From Akkermansia muciniphila (GTDB lineage Bacteria; Verrucomicrobiota; Verrucomicrobiia; Limisphaerales; UBA9464): DNA of 32,311 nt. How positions within the stretch are numbered: the stretch's first letter is position 1; each line of letters starts with the position of its first letter. This document shows, piece after piece, positions 24,705-32,311 of this stretch. Below the pieces are notes generated by a model that ran no database searches, was not told the origin of the DNA, and saw only the letters and a list, made by a program, of their open reading frames with translations. Location: the NCBI GenBank assembly GCA_945883815.1, contig CAMCYJ010000039.1:1-32311 (forward strand). Direction: 5' to 3'. The position numbers and the translations under genes were made by a program.

Positions 24705-25703
24705 ATGACCTCGCCCTGCGTTTCGGTGGCCATCCATCCCAGCCTGTTTCCGGAGGCGGTCCACGCCCGGTTACGGGCTTCGTTTCAGACCCGTCGCATT
24801 CATGGGGCCTTTCATTACGACACGGCCCGCCGCGCTCACCGCTGGATGCAGGTGCATGCCACCCATTCTCCCGCCGTCACGGCCGACGATGCCCGGTCCA
24901 TTTATGACCAAGCGGCCCGGGAGTCGGTCGTAGGCTTGGAACCAGGCGCTTGGGGTTGCATCGGATTGGGTTGCGGAAGTGGTCACAAAGAAGCCCGCGT
25001 CGTCGCGGCCTGGGCGGCCCAAGGTTCCTCGGTGACCTACCTGCCGCTGGATGTGAGCGTGCCACTGGTGTTGATCTCTCGGGAGGCAGCGCTGGCCCAG
25101 GTCCCGAACCTCACGGTCCATCCGATCGCCGCTGACCTCACCGACGTCTCGGACCTCTCCGCGGTCATCGATTCGTTGTTGCCCTCGGGGGCAGGCCGTT
25201 TTTCCACCCTTTTTGGGATGCTCCCGAACTTTGAGCCGGAGTTCATTTTCGGGCGCATGGCCTCGTGGCTGCGTCCCGATGATCGCATGCTCTTCAGCGC
25301 CAATCTGGCCCCGGGTTCTGAGTTGGAGGCGGGGGTGAGTACGGTTTTGCCGCAATACGACAACCCTGAAACGCAGGCCTGGCTGCGGACCATCCTCGAA
25401 GATCACGGGGTTCTGGCGGATGCTGGTTCAGTGCAGTTCCACATCGAACCCGTCCCAGGATTCCCTGGCTGCGCGCGCATCGCGGCCGACTGGGTGGTGT
25501 CCCGGAGTTCGGAATGTGTTCTGGATCGCGAGTCCTTCTTTTGGGAACCGGGTGAACGAGTCCGCCTGTTCTTCTCCATCCGGCACACTCCCCAGTCCAT
25601 CGAGTTGGGATTGCGGAGCCAGGGTTTGCGTCTGACGCAATCGTGGATTGCGGGATCCGGAGAAGAAGGGGTGTTTTTGGTCGAACGATCGGGCGGAGCC
25701 TGA
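24705..25703 (+). CDS. EgtD-like SAM-dependent methyltransferase (Methyltransf_33 type)
   Basis: The 332-residue protein has the layout of histidine-specific methyltransferases such as EgtD: GCIGLGCGSGHKEARVV (residues 84-100, SAM-binding motif I), YLPLDVSVPLVLIS (112-125, matching the Y-x-P-L-D-x-S motif of that family), LFGMLPNFEPE (169-179, matching the G-N-F segment whose Asn binds the substrate), and a C-terminal block with FFWEPGERVRLFFSIRHT. Length is typical (EgtD is about 320). EgtD trimethylates histidine for ergothioneine; relatives act on other amino acids or unknown substrates. No EgtB-type gene is present here, so ergothioneine is not implied. The radical SAM gene starts 76 bases downstream on the same strand, so the pair may modify one substrate. 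The start at 24705 fits the family; a GTG at 24636 gives a longer frame. Confidence 0.8.
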   Translation: MTSPCVSVAIHPSLFPEAVHARLRASFQTRRIHGAFHYDTARRAHRWMQVHATHSPAVTADDARSIYDQAARESVVGLEPGAWGCIGLGCGSGHKEARVVAAWAAQGSSVTYLPLDVSVPLVLISREAALAQVPNLTVHPIAADLTDVSDLSAVIDSLLPSGAGRFSTLFGMLPNFEPEFIFGRMASWLRPDDRMLFSANLAPGSELEAGVSTVLPQYDNPETQAWLRTILEDHGVLADAGSVQFHIEPVPGFPGCARIAADWVVSRSSECVLDRESFFWEPGERVRLFFSIRHTPQSIELGLRSQGLRLTQSWIAGSGEEGVFLVERSGGA

Positions 25704-25779
25704 TGGGTTTTCACCGGGATACACTGCGAACAAAGGATTGCCGCGGGGCATCTTCCCCCCGAAGGTCCCATCGAACTCA

Positions 25780-26961
25780 ATGAGTGACGCCGCTTTTGAC
25801 AGTGTGTCCGTGAATCCCCCAGCAACCGGTGCCGGGTCTGAGGACGATTTTTCGGTGCCGGTGCCGAGACCGAAGACCTCGATCTTCAAGCTCGTTGGAG
25901 AGGTGCTGGATCATGGAGGGCCTGGATATCTCCAGTTCGCCATCACCAACATTTGCAATGCCGACTGCGGTTTCTGCGGGTTTGCGCGCAGCCAGTTCGA
26001 CCCGAAGAAGCGTCGTTCGGTGACCCTGAAGGAGGCTAAGGACGTCATCGACATCGCCGTTCGCAACCACATCGGGTACTTGCTGTTCGTCGGGGGCGAA
26101 CCGTTGGTTCACCGCGATCTCCGGGCCATGGTGCGCTATGCGGCTCGCAAGGGCATCAAGCCCATGATTTGCACCAACGGCGGCTTGTGGACCGAAGAGA
26201 ACATGCGCGCCCTGGCCAGCGACGGCTTGAGCAGCGTCATCATGTCCATCGACGCCCACGACATCGTGGCCCACGAGAAGAACCGCGGTCTCAAGGATGT
26301 GTGCGCGAAGATCCGCCGGGCCAATGAGTTTTTCCTGAGTCTGGGAGTCCAGACCACCGCCAGCATCACGGCCAGCAAGCTCATCGAAGATTACGACAAG
26401 CTCCCCGAGTTCTTGGAATCCCTCGGCTTTGAGAACTGCACGTTCAGCTACCCGCTCACCGACCTGAAGAGCAGTTACTTGAGCTTTAGCGAAGGCGGAC
26501 TTGTGAGCTTCACCAAGGATGAGCTGTATGAGGTCTTCGAGAAGATCAAGCGGATGAAGCACCGCAGCGGGTATCCGGTGGTGAACCCCACGGAGTCTCT
26601 CGACGAGATGCAGCGGCATTTGCGCGGCGAGACCGAACAATTCGGATGTCTGGGAGGCTACAAGTACTTCTACCTCGACTGGCATCTCAACCTGTACCGC
26701 TGCCACTTCTGGGAAACCCCCATGTGCAATGTGTACGAGTGGGATGAGTCCAAGCTCGTGCGCGACGGTTGCACCCGGTGCATGATCGACTGCTACCGCG
26801 ATCCCAGCGTGCTGCAGTTCGTGGCTGTCAGCGCCATGGACACTTGGAAGGCCCTCAAGAGGGGCCAATTCCTGCAGGCGGCCCGTCACGTGTTCGACAA
26901 GCGCAACCTGACGTCGATCAAGGCGGTGGCTGAAGATTTCAAGTGGGTGACCAAGGTGTAG
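25780..26961 (+). CDS. radical SAM protein with Cys-rich C-terminal region
   Basis: The 393-residue protein has the radical SAM cluster motif C59-x3-C63-x2-C66 in ITNICNADCGFCGF, followed by FVGGEPLVHRD (the GGE SAM-binding motif) and a barrel with MICTNGGLWTEENM. The C-terminal part carries several cysteines (EQFGCLGG, LYRCHFWETPMC, GCTRCMIDCYRDPS), suggesting a SPASM- or twitch-like auxiliary Fe-S cluster. Such enzymes modify peptides or small molecules by radical chemistry. The first 30 residues are a loose tail. I cannot assign a specific family. It follows the EgtD-like methyltransferase on the same strand. Its stop is 115 bases before tRNA-Met. Confidence 0.85.
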   Translation: MSDAAFDSVSVNPPATGAGSEDDFSVPVPRPKTSIFKLVGEVLDHGGPGYLQFAITNICNADCGFCGFARSQFDPKKRRSVTLKEAKDVIDIAVRNHIGYLLFVGGEPLVHRDLRAMVRYAARKGIKPMICTNGGLWTEENMRALASDGLSSVIMSIDAHDIVAHEKNRGLKDVCAKIRRANEFFLSLGVQTTASITASKLIEDYDKLPEFLESLGFENCTFSYPLTDLKSSYLSFSEGGLVSFTKDELYEVFEKIKRMKHRSGYPVVNPTESLDEMQRHLRGETEQFGCLGGYKYFYLDWHLNLYRCHFWETPMCNVYEWDESKLVRDGCTRCMIDCYRDPSVLQFVAVSAMDTWKALKRGQFLQAARHVFDKRNLTSIKAVAEDFKWVTKV

Positions 26962-27076
26962 GCCGGTCGGTGTATTCACACCGGCTCGGTCTAAAAATCG
27001 TGGTTTGATTGAAATCAGGCTTGTGTGGACAGGGGGGCTTGGCCTATCCACTTTCCCCGCTCCGAACGGAGTTTGT

Positions 27077-27151
27077 GCCAGTGTAGCTCAGCGGTAGAGC
27101 AGGGGACTCATAAGCCCTTGGTCGGAAGTTCGATTCTTCCCACTGGCACCA
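27077..27151 (+). tRNA. tRNA-Met (anticodon CAT)
   Basis: The sequence folds into a tRNA: acceptor GCCAGTG with CACTGGC, D arm GCTC/GAGC, anticodon loop CTCATAA with CAT, T arm GGAAG-TTCGATT-CTTCC, discriminator A and an encoded CCA. The anticodon stem (GGGGA/GCCCT) has an A-G mismatch next to the loop. The acceptor starts with a G-C pair, so it is not initiator-like. It is read as elongator Met; a lysidine-modified Ile2 tRNA cannot be excluded from the anticodon alone. Confidence 0.93.
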
Positions 27152-27504
27152 TTCCGCTTTCGTTCGGGTTTTCCAGAAACGGTCGGCCAATCTGTGGTCC
27201 CAAAACAGCCACGCTATCCTCTGGGTACCGTCATCGACGCCGGATGATTTCAATCGGAGGAATTCCCGAGCGCTGAAACTTTTCGGTTACGGGTTTTCCT
27301 TTTCAGACGTTTCGGGAGATGTCGGAGTCGAGGTGCGCTGGGTCCTGGTATCCTGATGAAAGTGGGGGTCTTCCCCGGAAGAAGCCGATGGTTTCCAAGG
27401 GCACGGGCGATTCGATGGGCGATCCGATGGCATCCGAACGTTCCTCACTGATTGGGCTCCAGGGGTCTCCGGTTTGCAGAGAGGTGGAACGCTCAAGGAT
27501 CCAG
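27152..27504 (+). other. intergenic region after tRNA-Met, no supported gene
   Basis: No gene is supported here. Short frames on both strands (for example 27287-27496 on the minus strand) do not resemble proteins. The stretch runs up to the DUF1501 relic, and its sequence may be what is left of that gene or its flanks. Confidence 0.4.
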
Positions 27505-27645
27505 GAACCCGACGACTTGCACGCGACGATGCTGCATCTCCTCGGCTTCGGCCACGAGCGCCTGACCTTCCGACATGCCGGCCGCGATTTCCGGCTGACC
27601 GACGTCTTCGGCAACGTGGTCCGCGAGGTCATTGCCGCGGGTTAG
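27505..27645 (+). pseudogene. C-terminal relic of a DUF1501 gene
   Basis: The translation reads [20 protein letters not shown] and then [18 protein letters not shown], ending at a stop. This is the C-terminal end of DUF1501 proteins (secreted, sulfatase-like fold proteins abundant in Planctomycetota and Verrucomicrobiota, often encoded beside DUF1553/DUF1549 genes). Full proteins have more than 400 residues; only about 45 remain, and nothing upstream in the frame (27319 on) matches. No start or export signal is present. It is best explained as a deletion scar. Confidence 0.75.
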
Positions 27646-27856
27646 CGGTGTTGTTGTTGAGCAGTGGGACCGTGGGCTTTCACAGAAAATGCCGATCGGC
27701 CAGTAGCCTTGTTGAGCGAGGCGTCCCAGCGGACCTGCCTTTGTTTGATTTAACCAAACAGTGAGCTCCAGGGTTTCTGTTTTCCCCTGCTCCTTGACTG
27801 ACGCGCCGTTGGCGTTGGTGGCAGGCACTGTGATGGTGCCTTTCTATGCCAAGAAA
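27646..27856 (+). other. spacer between the DUF1501 relic and the terminator
   Basis: No protein-like frame or RNA fold is recognised here. Confidence 0.35.
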
Positions 27857-27886
27857 GCGGGGGCACCTCAGGTGAGGTGCCCCCGC
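27857..27886 (-). terminator. strong GC-rich hairpin after the phytase-like/nucleotidase gene
   Basis: GCGGGGGCACCTCA (27857-27870) pairs perfectly with TGAGGTGCCCCCGC (27873-27886), a 14-bp stem. On the minus strand it lies about 60 bases past the stop of the large gene and is followed by TTTCTT, fitting an intrinsic terminator with a modest T tract. No rightward gene upstream clearly needs it. Confidence 0.7.
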
Positions 27887-27944
27887 CAAAATCAGCCGTA
27901 AGGAGTGGCTTGTGAGGAATGTATTTTTTGGCGCTACGCGATGA

Positions 27945-30900
27945 TCACTGCACCACAACGACGCGGTAGTAGCGCTGGTCGTTGGGGGTGCGGTTGTCGA
28001 GGAGCTCGCGGAGGGTTCCGGTTCCCTGGGTGGTGACGGGGAGTCGGACCCAGGTGCCGTCGAGCGACTCCTTGGATTCCGCGGCGTAGATCCGTCCGGG
28101 GAGCGACCTGAAGGTCAAGCGGGTCGCGGGGCTGGGTCCTTCGATTCGTCGAACCATCGGGGCCAGCACCATGTCGCCACGGCGGGAGAGGTTCTGGATG
28201 CGGAGGTCGTCTGCGGCCACGGTGTCTGCCTCGCGGAACACCTCGATCGCACGGAGGTAGTCGGCCAGAGCCTTCTGTTCGCCGCCGTCGGTGTTGAATC
28301 CGACGGTGGTGCCGGCTGGGACCAAGTCGATCCGGTTGGTTCCCCGGCTGAGCGGCAAGTAGCTGTCGCCGCCGGCCGCCATGAAGTTCAACGTCACGAT
28401 GCGGAAGGTGCGGTTGGTGTCGCCCACGATCTGGCCGTTTTCGACGACCACGTCCTGGCTGTCGTCGGCACGAATCACGACGAGATTGCGAAGGCGTTCA
28501 CCGCGGAAGCTAATCGAGGTGGGAACCCCGTTGGTGTCGCGCACGTAAGTCATGGGAGCGTTGGTCGGGATGAAGCTGAAGCTGATGCCCGAAACCTGCG
28601 GGAACTGTCCCGGGGTGCCGCTGCCGGCAACCGCCCACTCCATGGTGTCTCGCAGCTGCTGTGCCGTGAGTGTGACGAGCGACAGCGTGTTGTTGAACCG
28701 GAGGCTGTTCTCGATGTCGAGCTGGCTGACGTCCCCGGCCTGCTTGCCGACGCGCGGGTTTGCGGGAGGCGGAGTCAGGGAGACAAATCCGCCGGAGGAA
28801 GAGACCGCTCCGATGGAATCACGAATGCCGCCACCGTTCTTGAGGGAGACCGCGGTGTTGGGATCGGTTTGGCGAGCGCGCCAAAGGTTGGCGTCGGCGG
28901 TGAGGTCTCCGAGGTTCGTCTCCTCGGTGCGAACACTCGTCCGGATGCCGTTGAGGTACACCGAGGTGCGTCCAAAGCGGTTGCCGTCCTTGCCGTCCAC
29001 GATGTTGGCGAGGCGAGTGACGACGTCGACGATGTTGGAGGACGGGGGCACGTTGCCGGTGTCGAGCACGCCCTGGATGTCTGTGGCGTAGGCGCCGCTG
29101 CGATCGTCGAAACCGGTGAGACGGCCGGCCTCGTCAAAGCTGGCGATCAGGCGGCCGACATAGCGATAGTTGGAACCGGTGTTCACCACATAGACCGGTT
29201 CGCCGGAGGCGGAGGTGAACCGGGTCGGGTAGGCGCTTGCGACGAAGTCTTCCGGCCGCAGGCGGTCGGAGGGCTTTGCGAACACGCTGTGGGAACCGCC
29301 GGCCACGATGATGTCGACGTCGCGCAACTGGCTGGCGAGCTCGAACTCACGGGAGAACTGCTGGAGGTGGGTCATAACGATCACCTTGTTCACCCCGAGG
29401 GCTATCAGCCCGTCCACTGACGCCTGGATGTCGGCGAGGAGATTCTGAGAGACGCCGATGTTTCCTGGCGAGGAGATCGAACGGAGCTCGGGGACCGTGC
29501 CGCCGACCAGGCCGATCTTCTGTCCGCCGACGGTGATGATCGCGCTCTTGGCGATCTTGTTCTTCATCGCGGAAGCCTCCTGGGCGTCGGCAGTGACGAG
29601 GCTGGCCATGCTGCTGTCGGCGGCGAAGTTCAGGTTCGCGCTGAGGTAGGGGAACGCCGTGCCCGCGTAGCCGGCGGCGGTGTCCGGGAGGATGAGGCTG
29701 CGCACCTGGGCCGTGTTGTCGTCGAACTCGTGGTTGCCAAAGCAAGAAGCCTGGATGCCGAGGGCGTTGAGGATGGTGATGTCGGCGCGTCCCTTGATCC
29801 CGTTGAAGGGGGCGGCAGGATCGGCGCTCGCGGTGAAGAACGGGCCGGGGATGTAGTTGTCGCCGCTGGCGAGCACCAGCGTTGCGGAGGGATATGCGGA
29901 CTTAAGCGCATTCAACACCGACGAAAACCGCGGGGCGTCGTCCAACGCGGCGATGCCGGCCTCGAAGTCCGAGGCGTGGAGCACCTGGAGAGTGAGCGCA
30001 CCGCCAATGGCGCGGGTGACGGTGAGGTTGACCGGGGCGCTGGTGGAAGTGAGCCCGAGGTTGTCGGTGGCCACCGCGGTCAGGACATGGTTGCCGACCG
30101 GCGCATTGGCGAAACTGAAGTTGAACGGCGCGTTGATCGAGGTGCCGAGCTTGGCAGCACCGGCGAAATAGTCGACCGAGCGGACCGAGCCGTCGATGTC
30201 GCTTGAGGAGACCCGGAATGCGATGGTGTAAGGTGCCGACGCGGTGGTGTTCGCGGTCGGCGCGGTGATCGCAACCGTGGGCGCGATGTTGCCCGCGGTA
30301 ATGTTGATGCTGCGGCTCGCCTCGGACACGGCGCCGCTGTTGTCGGTGGCCACGACACGGTAGGTGTGCGTACCGACCGTGGGATTAAAGTTCCAGACCC
30401 AGGGGAAGGCGGTATCGTCACCCAGCTTCACGCCGTCTTCGAAGAACTCGACCTTGACCACGATGCCGTCGGTGTCGGCCACGGTGGCAGTGAGGGGCAG
30501 GGCACCCTGGGCGTAGGAGTTGCCGGACGGCAGACTGATCGCAATCGTCGGGGCGGCGTTGGCAGCGCGGACGGTGCTTACGCCGGGCAGCGTCACGCGG
30601 TAGGCGAGGAGCATGATGTCCACTTGAACCGCGTTGGTTCCGACTGGGACGCCATTGTGGTAGACGACGTCCGACTTGAAGTCGTTGTCGTTGCCCAAGA
30701 GCATCAGGTAGTCATCCGGATTTGCGGGATCCTTGAGCGGGATTAACGAGATCGCCTCCCACTTCTCGCTCAGCGAGTTCACATCCTGGTTCGTGCTGGT
30801 GTTCAACCCGAACTTCGCGAGCTGCGTGGCATCGAGCAGGTCGACGAAGTCCTGACGGGCGACCGGCGTAATCCCTTCGGGCAGCGTGGTGCCGGTGTTG

Positions 30901-32009
30901 GGCAGTGATATCTGGCCCGGCGCACCCCGCTCGAGGTCGTAGGCGGTGCCGGCGATATTCGACGCGGGTGCGGTCGAGGCGAGGACGATCCGCTTGTAGG
31001 TCGGCGACAGGCCGGGGGTCGCGCCGCGGCCGATGCCGTCGCGTTCCAGTACCAGAAAGGTGCTGGCGTTCAGCGCGACGACTTCGCTGACCGGGGTATG
31101 GTTGTTGGTCGTCGTGTTGCCGTTGAGCGTGAGCTGGTAGACGTGTTCGGCGACGACTTTCCCGTAAGTGGCGGACGTGGAGTCGGCGTCGAGCTGGAGG
31201 ATGCGGGTGTTGCGGCCAAGGCCGCCGGCGCCTCCATCCTGAATGGTGGGCGACTGGAGGAACGCCACCAGGCGTTTGCCGTCGGGGGTCAAGGAGAGTC
31301 CTTCGAGCCCCCGGTTGTTGCGACGTCCGGAGGTCGGGGCGGAGTTGCCGGTGAAGTTGAGCCGGCCCGGGAAAGAGCCTTGCGTCGGGAGCAGCGCGGC
31401 CGGGGGAAGGATCGTCTCCATCAGTCGGGCCTCGGAATTGAAGCGGAAGATGGCCGGGCCGTATTCGTCGCTCACCCAATAGCCGCCGTCAGCGGTCAGC
31501 ACCAGACCCTCTGCGTCCAGAGACCGCCGGCCGCCACCGATGGAACTCGCCGGGGCCTGGGGCACCACCGGGGCGTTGGTATTGGCGGCATCAAATCCCG
31601 TGTAGGGAAGCCCCTCGCTGCCGTAGCGGAACAAGACCGTCGCGGTGTTGGTGAAGGTGATTTGTCCTTGAGCGACCGGACTATCGCCGTAGTAAGGCGA
31701 GATGACGAAGTCGTACATCTCGAGGCGAGGACGGTAGTCGGTGGCACCATCGCCGAATCCGCGATCCGGTAGGCCCACGATGCGGCCGGAGATCCGGCCC
31801 GCGGTGTAGACCAGCGAATTGGTGTCGATGGCCATAGCAGAGAAGCCGCCGAGGGTGTCCTGCCGGCCGTCGCCGGCCTTGTCGAAGGTGGCAGCCGGCA
31901 CACGGCCGACGCCCACCAGGCCCTTGTTGACGAATCCGGCGAACTGTCCGAACGCCAATGTCGCAGAGGCCGCGAGAATCGGTATTGATAAAATGGATCT
32001 GGGTAGCAT
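27945..32009 (-). CDS. secreted esterase-like phytase / Ig-like / 5'-nucleotidase multidomain protein
   Basis: From the ATG at 32009 the product has 1354 residues. A signal peptide (MLPRSILSIPILAASATLAFGQ) is followed by an esterase-like phytase domain at about 25-470 (SLDAEGLVLTADGGYWVSDEYGPAIFRF, GLEGLSLTPDGKRLVAF). Two Ig-like repeats follow at about 488-570 and 578-665, each starting APT-[IV]-AI. A metallophosphoesterase domain runs from about 672 (LHASDFEAG, LASGDNYIPG, CFGNHEFDD near 761, THLQQF, AGGSHS). A 5'-nucleotidase C-terminal domain has SLKNGGGIRDS near 1060. The tail ends in RYYRVVVVQ. It should release phosphate from organic phosphates outside the cell. The first metal motif has Glu (SDFEAG) where classic 5'-nucleotidases have His (ND-x-HG), which may mark a subfamily or altered metal binding. 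A longer frame back to 32093 would bury the signal peptide. Confidence 0.88.
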   Translation of the reverse strand: MLPRSILSIPILAASATLAFGQFAGFVNKGLVGVGRVPAATFDKAGDGRQDTLGGFSAMAIDTNSLVYTAGRISGRIVGLPDRGFGDGATDYRPRLEMYDFVISPYYGDSPVAQGQITFTNTATVLFRYGSEGLPYTGFDAANTNAPVVPQAPASSIGGGRRSLDAEGLVLTADGGYWVSDEYGPAIFRFNSEARLMETILPPAALLPTQGSFPGRLNFTGNSAPTSGRRNNRGLEGLSLTPDGKRLVAFLQSPTIQDGGAGGLGRNTRILQLDADSTSATYGKVVAEHVYQLTLNGNTTTNNHTPVSEVVALNASTFLVLERDGIGRGATPGLSPTYKRIVLASTAPASNIAGTAYDLERGAPGQISLPNTGTTLPEGITPVARQDFVDLLDATQLAKFGLNTSTNQDVNSLSEKWEAISLIPLKDPANPDDYLMLLGNDNDFKSDVVYHNGVPVGTNAVQVDIMLLAYRVTLPGVSTVRAANAAPTIAISLPSGNSYAQGALPLTATVADTDGIVVKVEFFEDGVKLGDDTAFPWVWNFNPTVGTHTYRVVATDNSGAVSEASRSINITAGNIAPTVAITAPTANTTASAPYTIAFRVSSSDIDGSVRSVDYFAGAAKLGTSINAPFNFSFANAPVGNHVLTAVATDNLGLTSTSAPVNLTVTRAIGGALTLQVLHASDFEAGIAALDDAPRFSSVLNALKSAYPSATLVLASGDNYIPGPFFTASADPAAPFNGIKGRADITILNALGIQASCFGNHEFDDNTAQVRSLILPDTAAGYAGTAFPYLSANLNFAADSSMASLVTADAQEASAMKNKIAKSAIITVGGQKIGLVGGTVPELRSISSPGNIGVSQNLLADIQASVDGLIALGVNKVIVMTHLQQFSREFELASQLRDVDIIVAGGSHSVFAKPSDRLRPEDFVASAYPTRFTSASGEPVYVVNTGSNYRYVGRLIASFDEAGRLTGFDDRSGAYATDIQGVLDTGNVPPSSNIVDVVTRLANIVDGKDGNRFGRTSVYLNGIRTSVRTEETNLGDLTADANLWRARQTDPNTAVSLKNGGGIRDSIGAVSSSGGFVSLTPPPANPRVGKQAGDVSQLDIENSLRFNNTLSLVTLTAQQLRDTMEWAVAGSGTPGQFPQVSGISFSFIPTNAPMTYVRDTNGVPTSISFRGERLRNLVVIRADDSQDVVVENGQIVGDTNRTFRIVTLNFMAAGGDSYLPLSRGTNRIDLVPAGTTVGFNTDGGEQKALADYLRAIEVFREADTVAADDLRIQNLSRRGDMVLAPMVRRIEGPSPATRLTFRSLPGRIYAAESKESLDGTWVRLPVTTQGTGTLRELLDNRTPNDQRYYRVVVVQ

Positions 32010-32311
32010 CACCCAAAGAGTAACCGGTCGGAGGTTACGGGAGGGTTGGAACGTTGTTAAGCTTGGGTGAACTCCATTCAGGCACGCCTCCATCCCAGGC
32101 TCGCAATGCTTGGTTTCGCGCTTCCTCAGTAGGTCGCAGTAGGGGGCGATGTTGGCCCTGACCCTCCGCGCAAATTTGAGCAGGCATGAATTCTACCCCT
32201 CACCGCCAAGCCCGAGCCATAGGGTCTCAAAAGTTTGAAGCAACAGGTCTCGATGGAAGGGCTTTGTTCGGTTAGTAGATCGGTGCGGATGCTCCCCTGT
32301 CACCGCCATTC

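Noticed and set aside
25777..27051. Long minus-strand frame opposite the radical SAM gene
   Set aside because: Antisense shadow of a gene with clear Cys motifs; no independent homology.
1..32311. CRISPR array
   Set aside because: No regularly spaced identical repeats were seen anywhere in the window.

Overview
The window looks like chromosomal DNA of a high-GC member of the Verrucomicrobiota or a close PVC relative. The grounds are two pseudopilins of the [13 protein letters not shown] plus C-terminal FADGHAE (H-X9-DG) type, a CotH-like protein, a GYF_2/DUF4190 protein, a relic of a DUF1501 gene, and a large phytase-like/5'-nucleotidase exoprotein. The phylum call is inferred from gene families only; there is no rRNA in the window.

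Region 1 (1-5.5 kb): the N-terminal part of an MFS transporter running off the left edge (-), a pseudopilin (+), then a minus-strand row of GYF_2/DUF4190 membrane protein, a second pseudopilin interrupted by one in-frame TGA, and a CotH-like protein. Region 2 (6.0-12.6 kb) is the most remarkable: a MamK-like bacterial actin gene between two proteins with a FimV-type LysM domain and one membrane segment, plus a basic coiled-coil protein. The three companions share a C-terminal motif of the form [IV]R-[DS]-[FM]-NR, which suggests a membrane- or wall-anchored actin-like cytoskeletal system. The last FimV-like frame runs on into a DUF1376-like replication-type module.

Region 3 (about 11.5-16.6 kb) looks like a decayed genomic island beside tRNA-Arg(CCT): the DUF1376-like module, an AT-rich gene-poor stretch, a winged-helix protein, an ISL3 transposase remnant, an IS21-like terminus and a truncated tyrosine integrase. 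Region 4 (16.9-24.6 kb): a DUF4149 membrane protein, a xylose-isomerase-like TIM-barrel protein with a histone-H1-like tail, a CopG/PIN toxin-antitoxin pair, a tight three-gene minus operon (HELAH metallopeptidase, enolase-superfamily enzyme, DPP-IV-like S9 peptidase), and a Phd/PIN toxin-antitoxin pair.

Region 5 (24.7-32.3 kb): an EgtD-like methyltransferase followed by a radical SAM protein, tRNA-Met(CAT), a relic of a DUF1501 gene, and the secreted phytase-like/Ig/5'-nucleotidase protein. No CRISPR array, rRNA or complete insertion sequence was seen.
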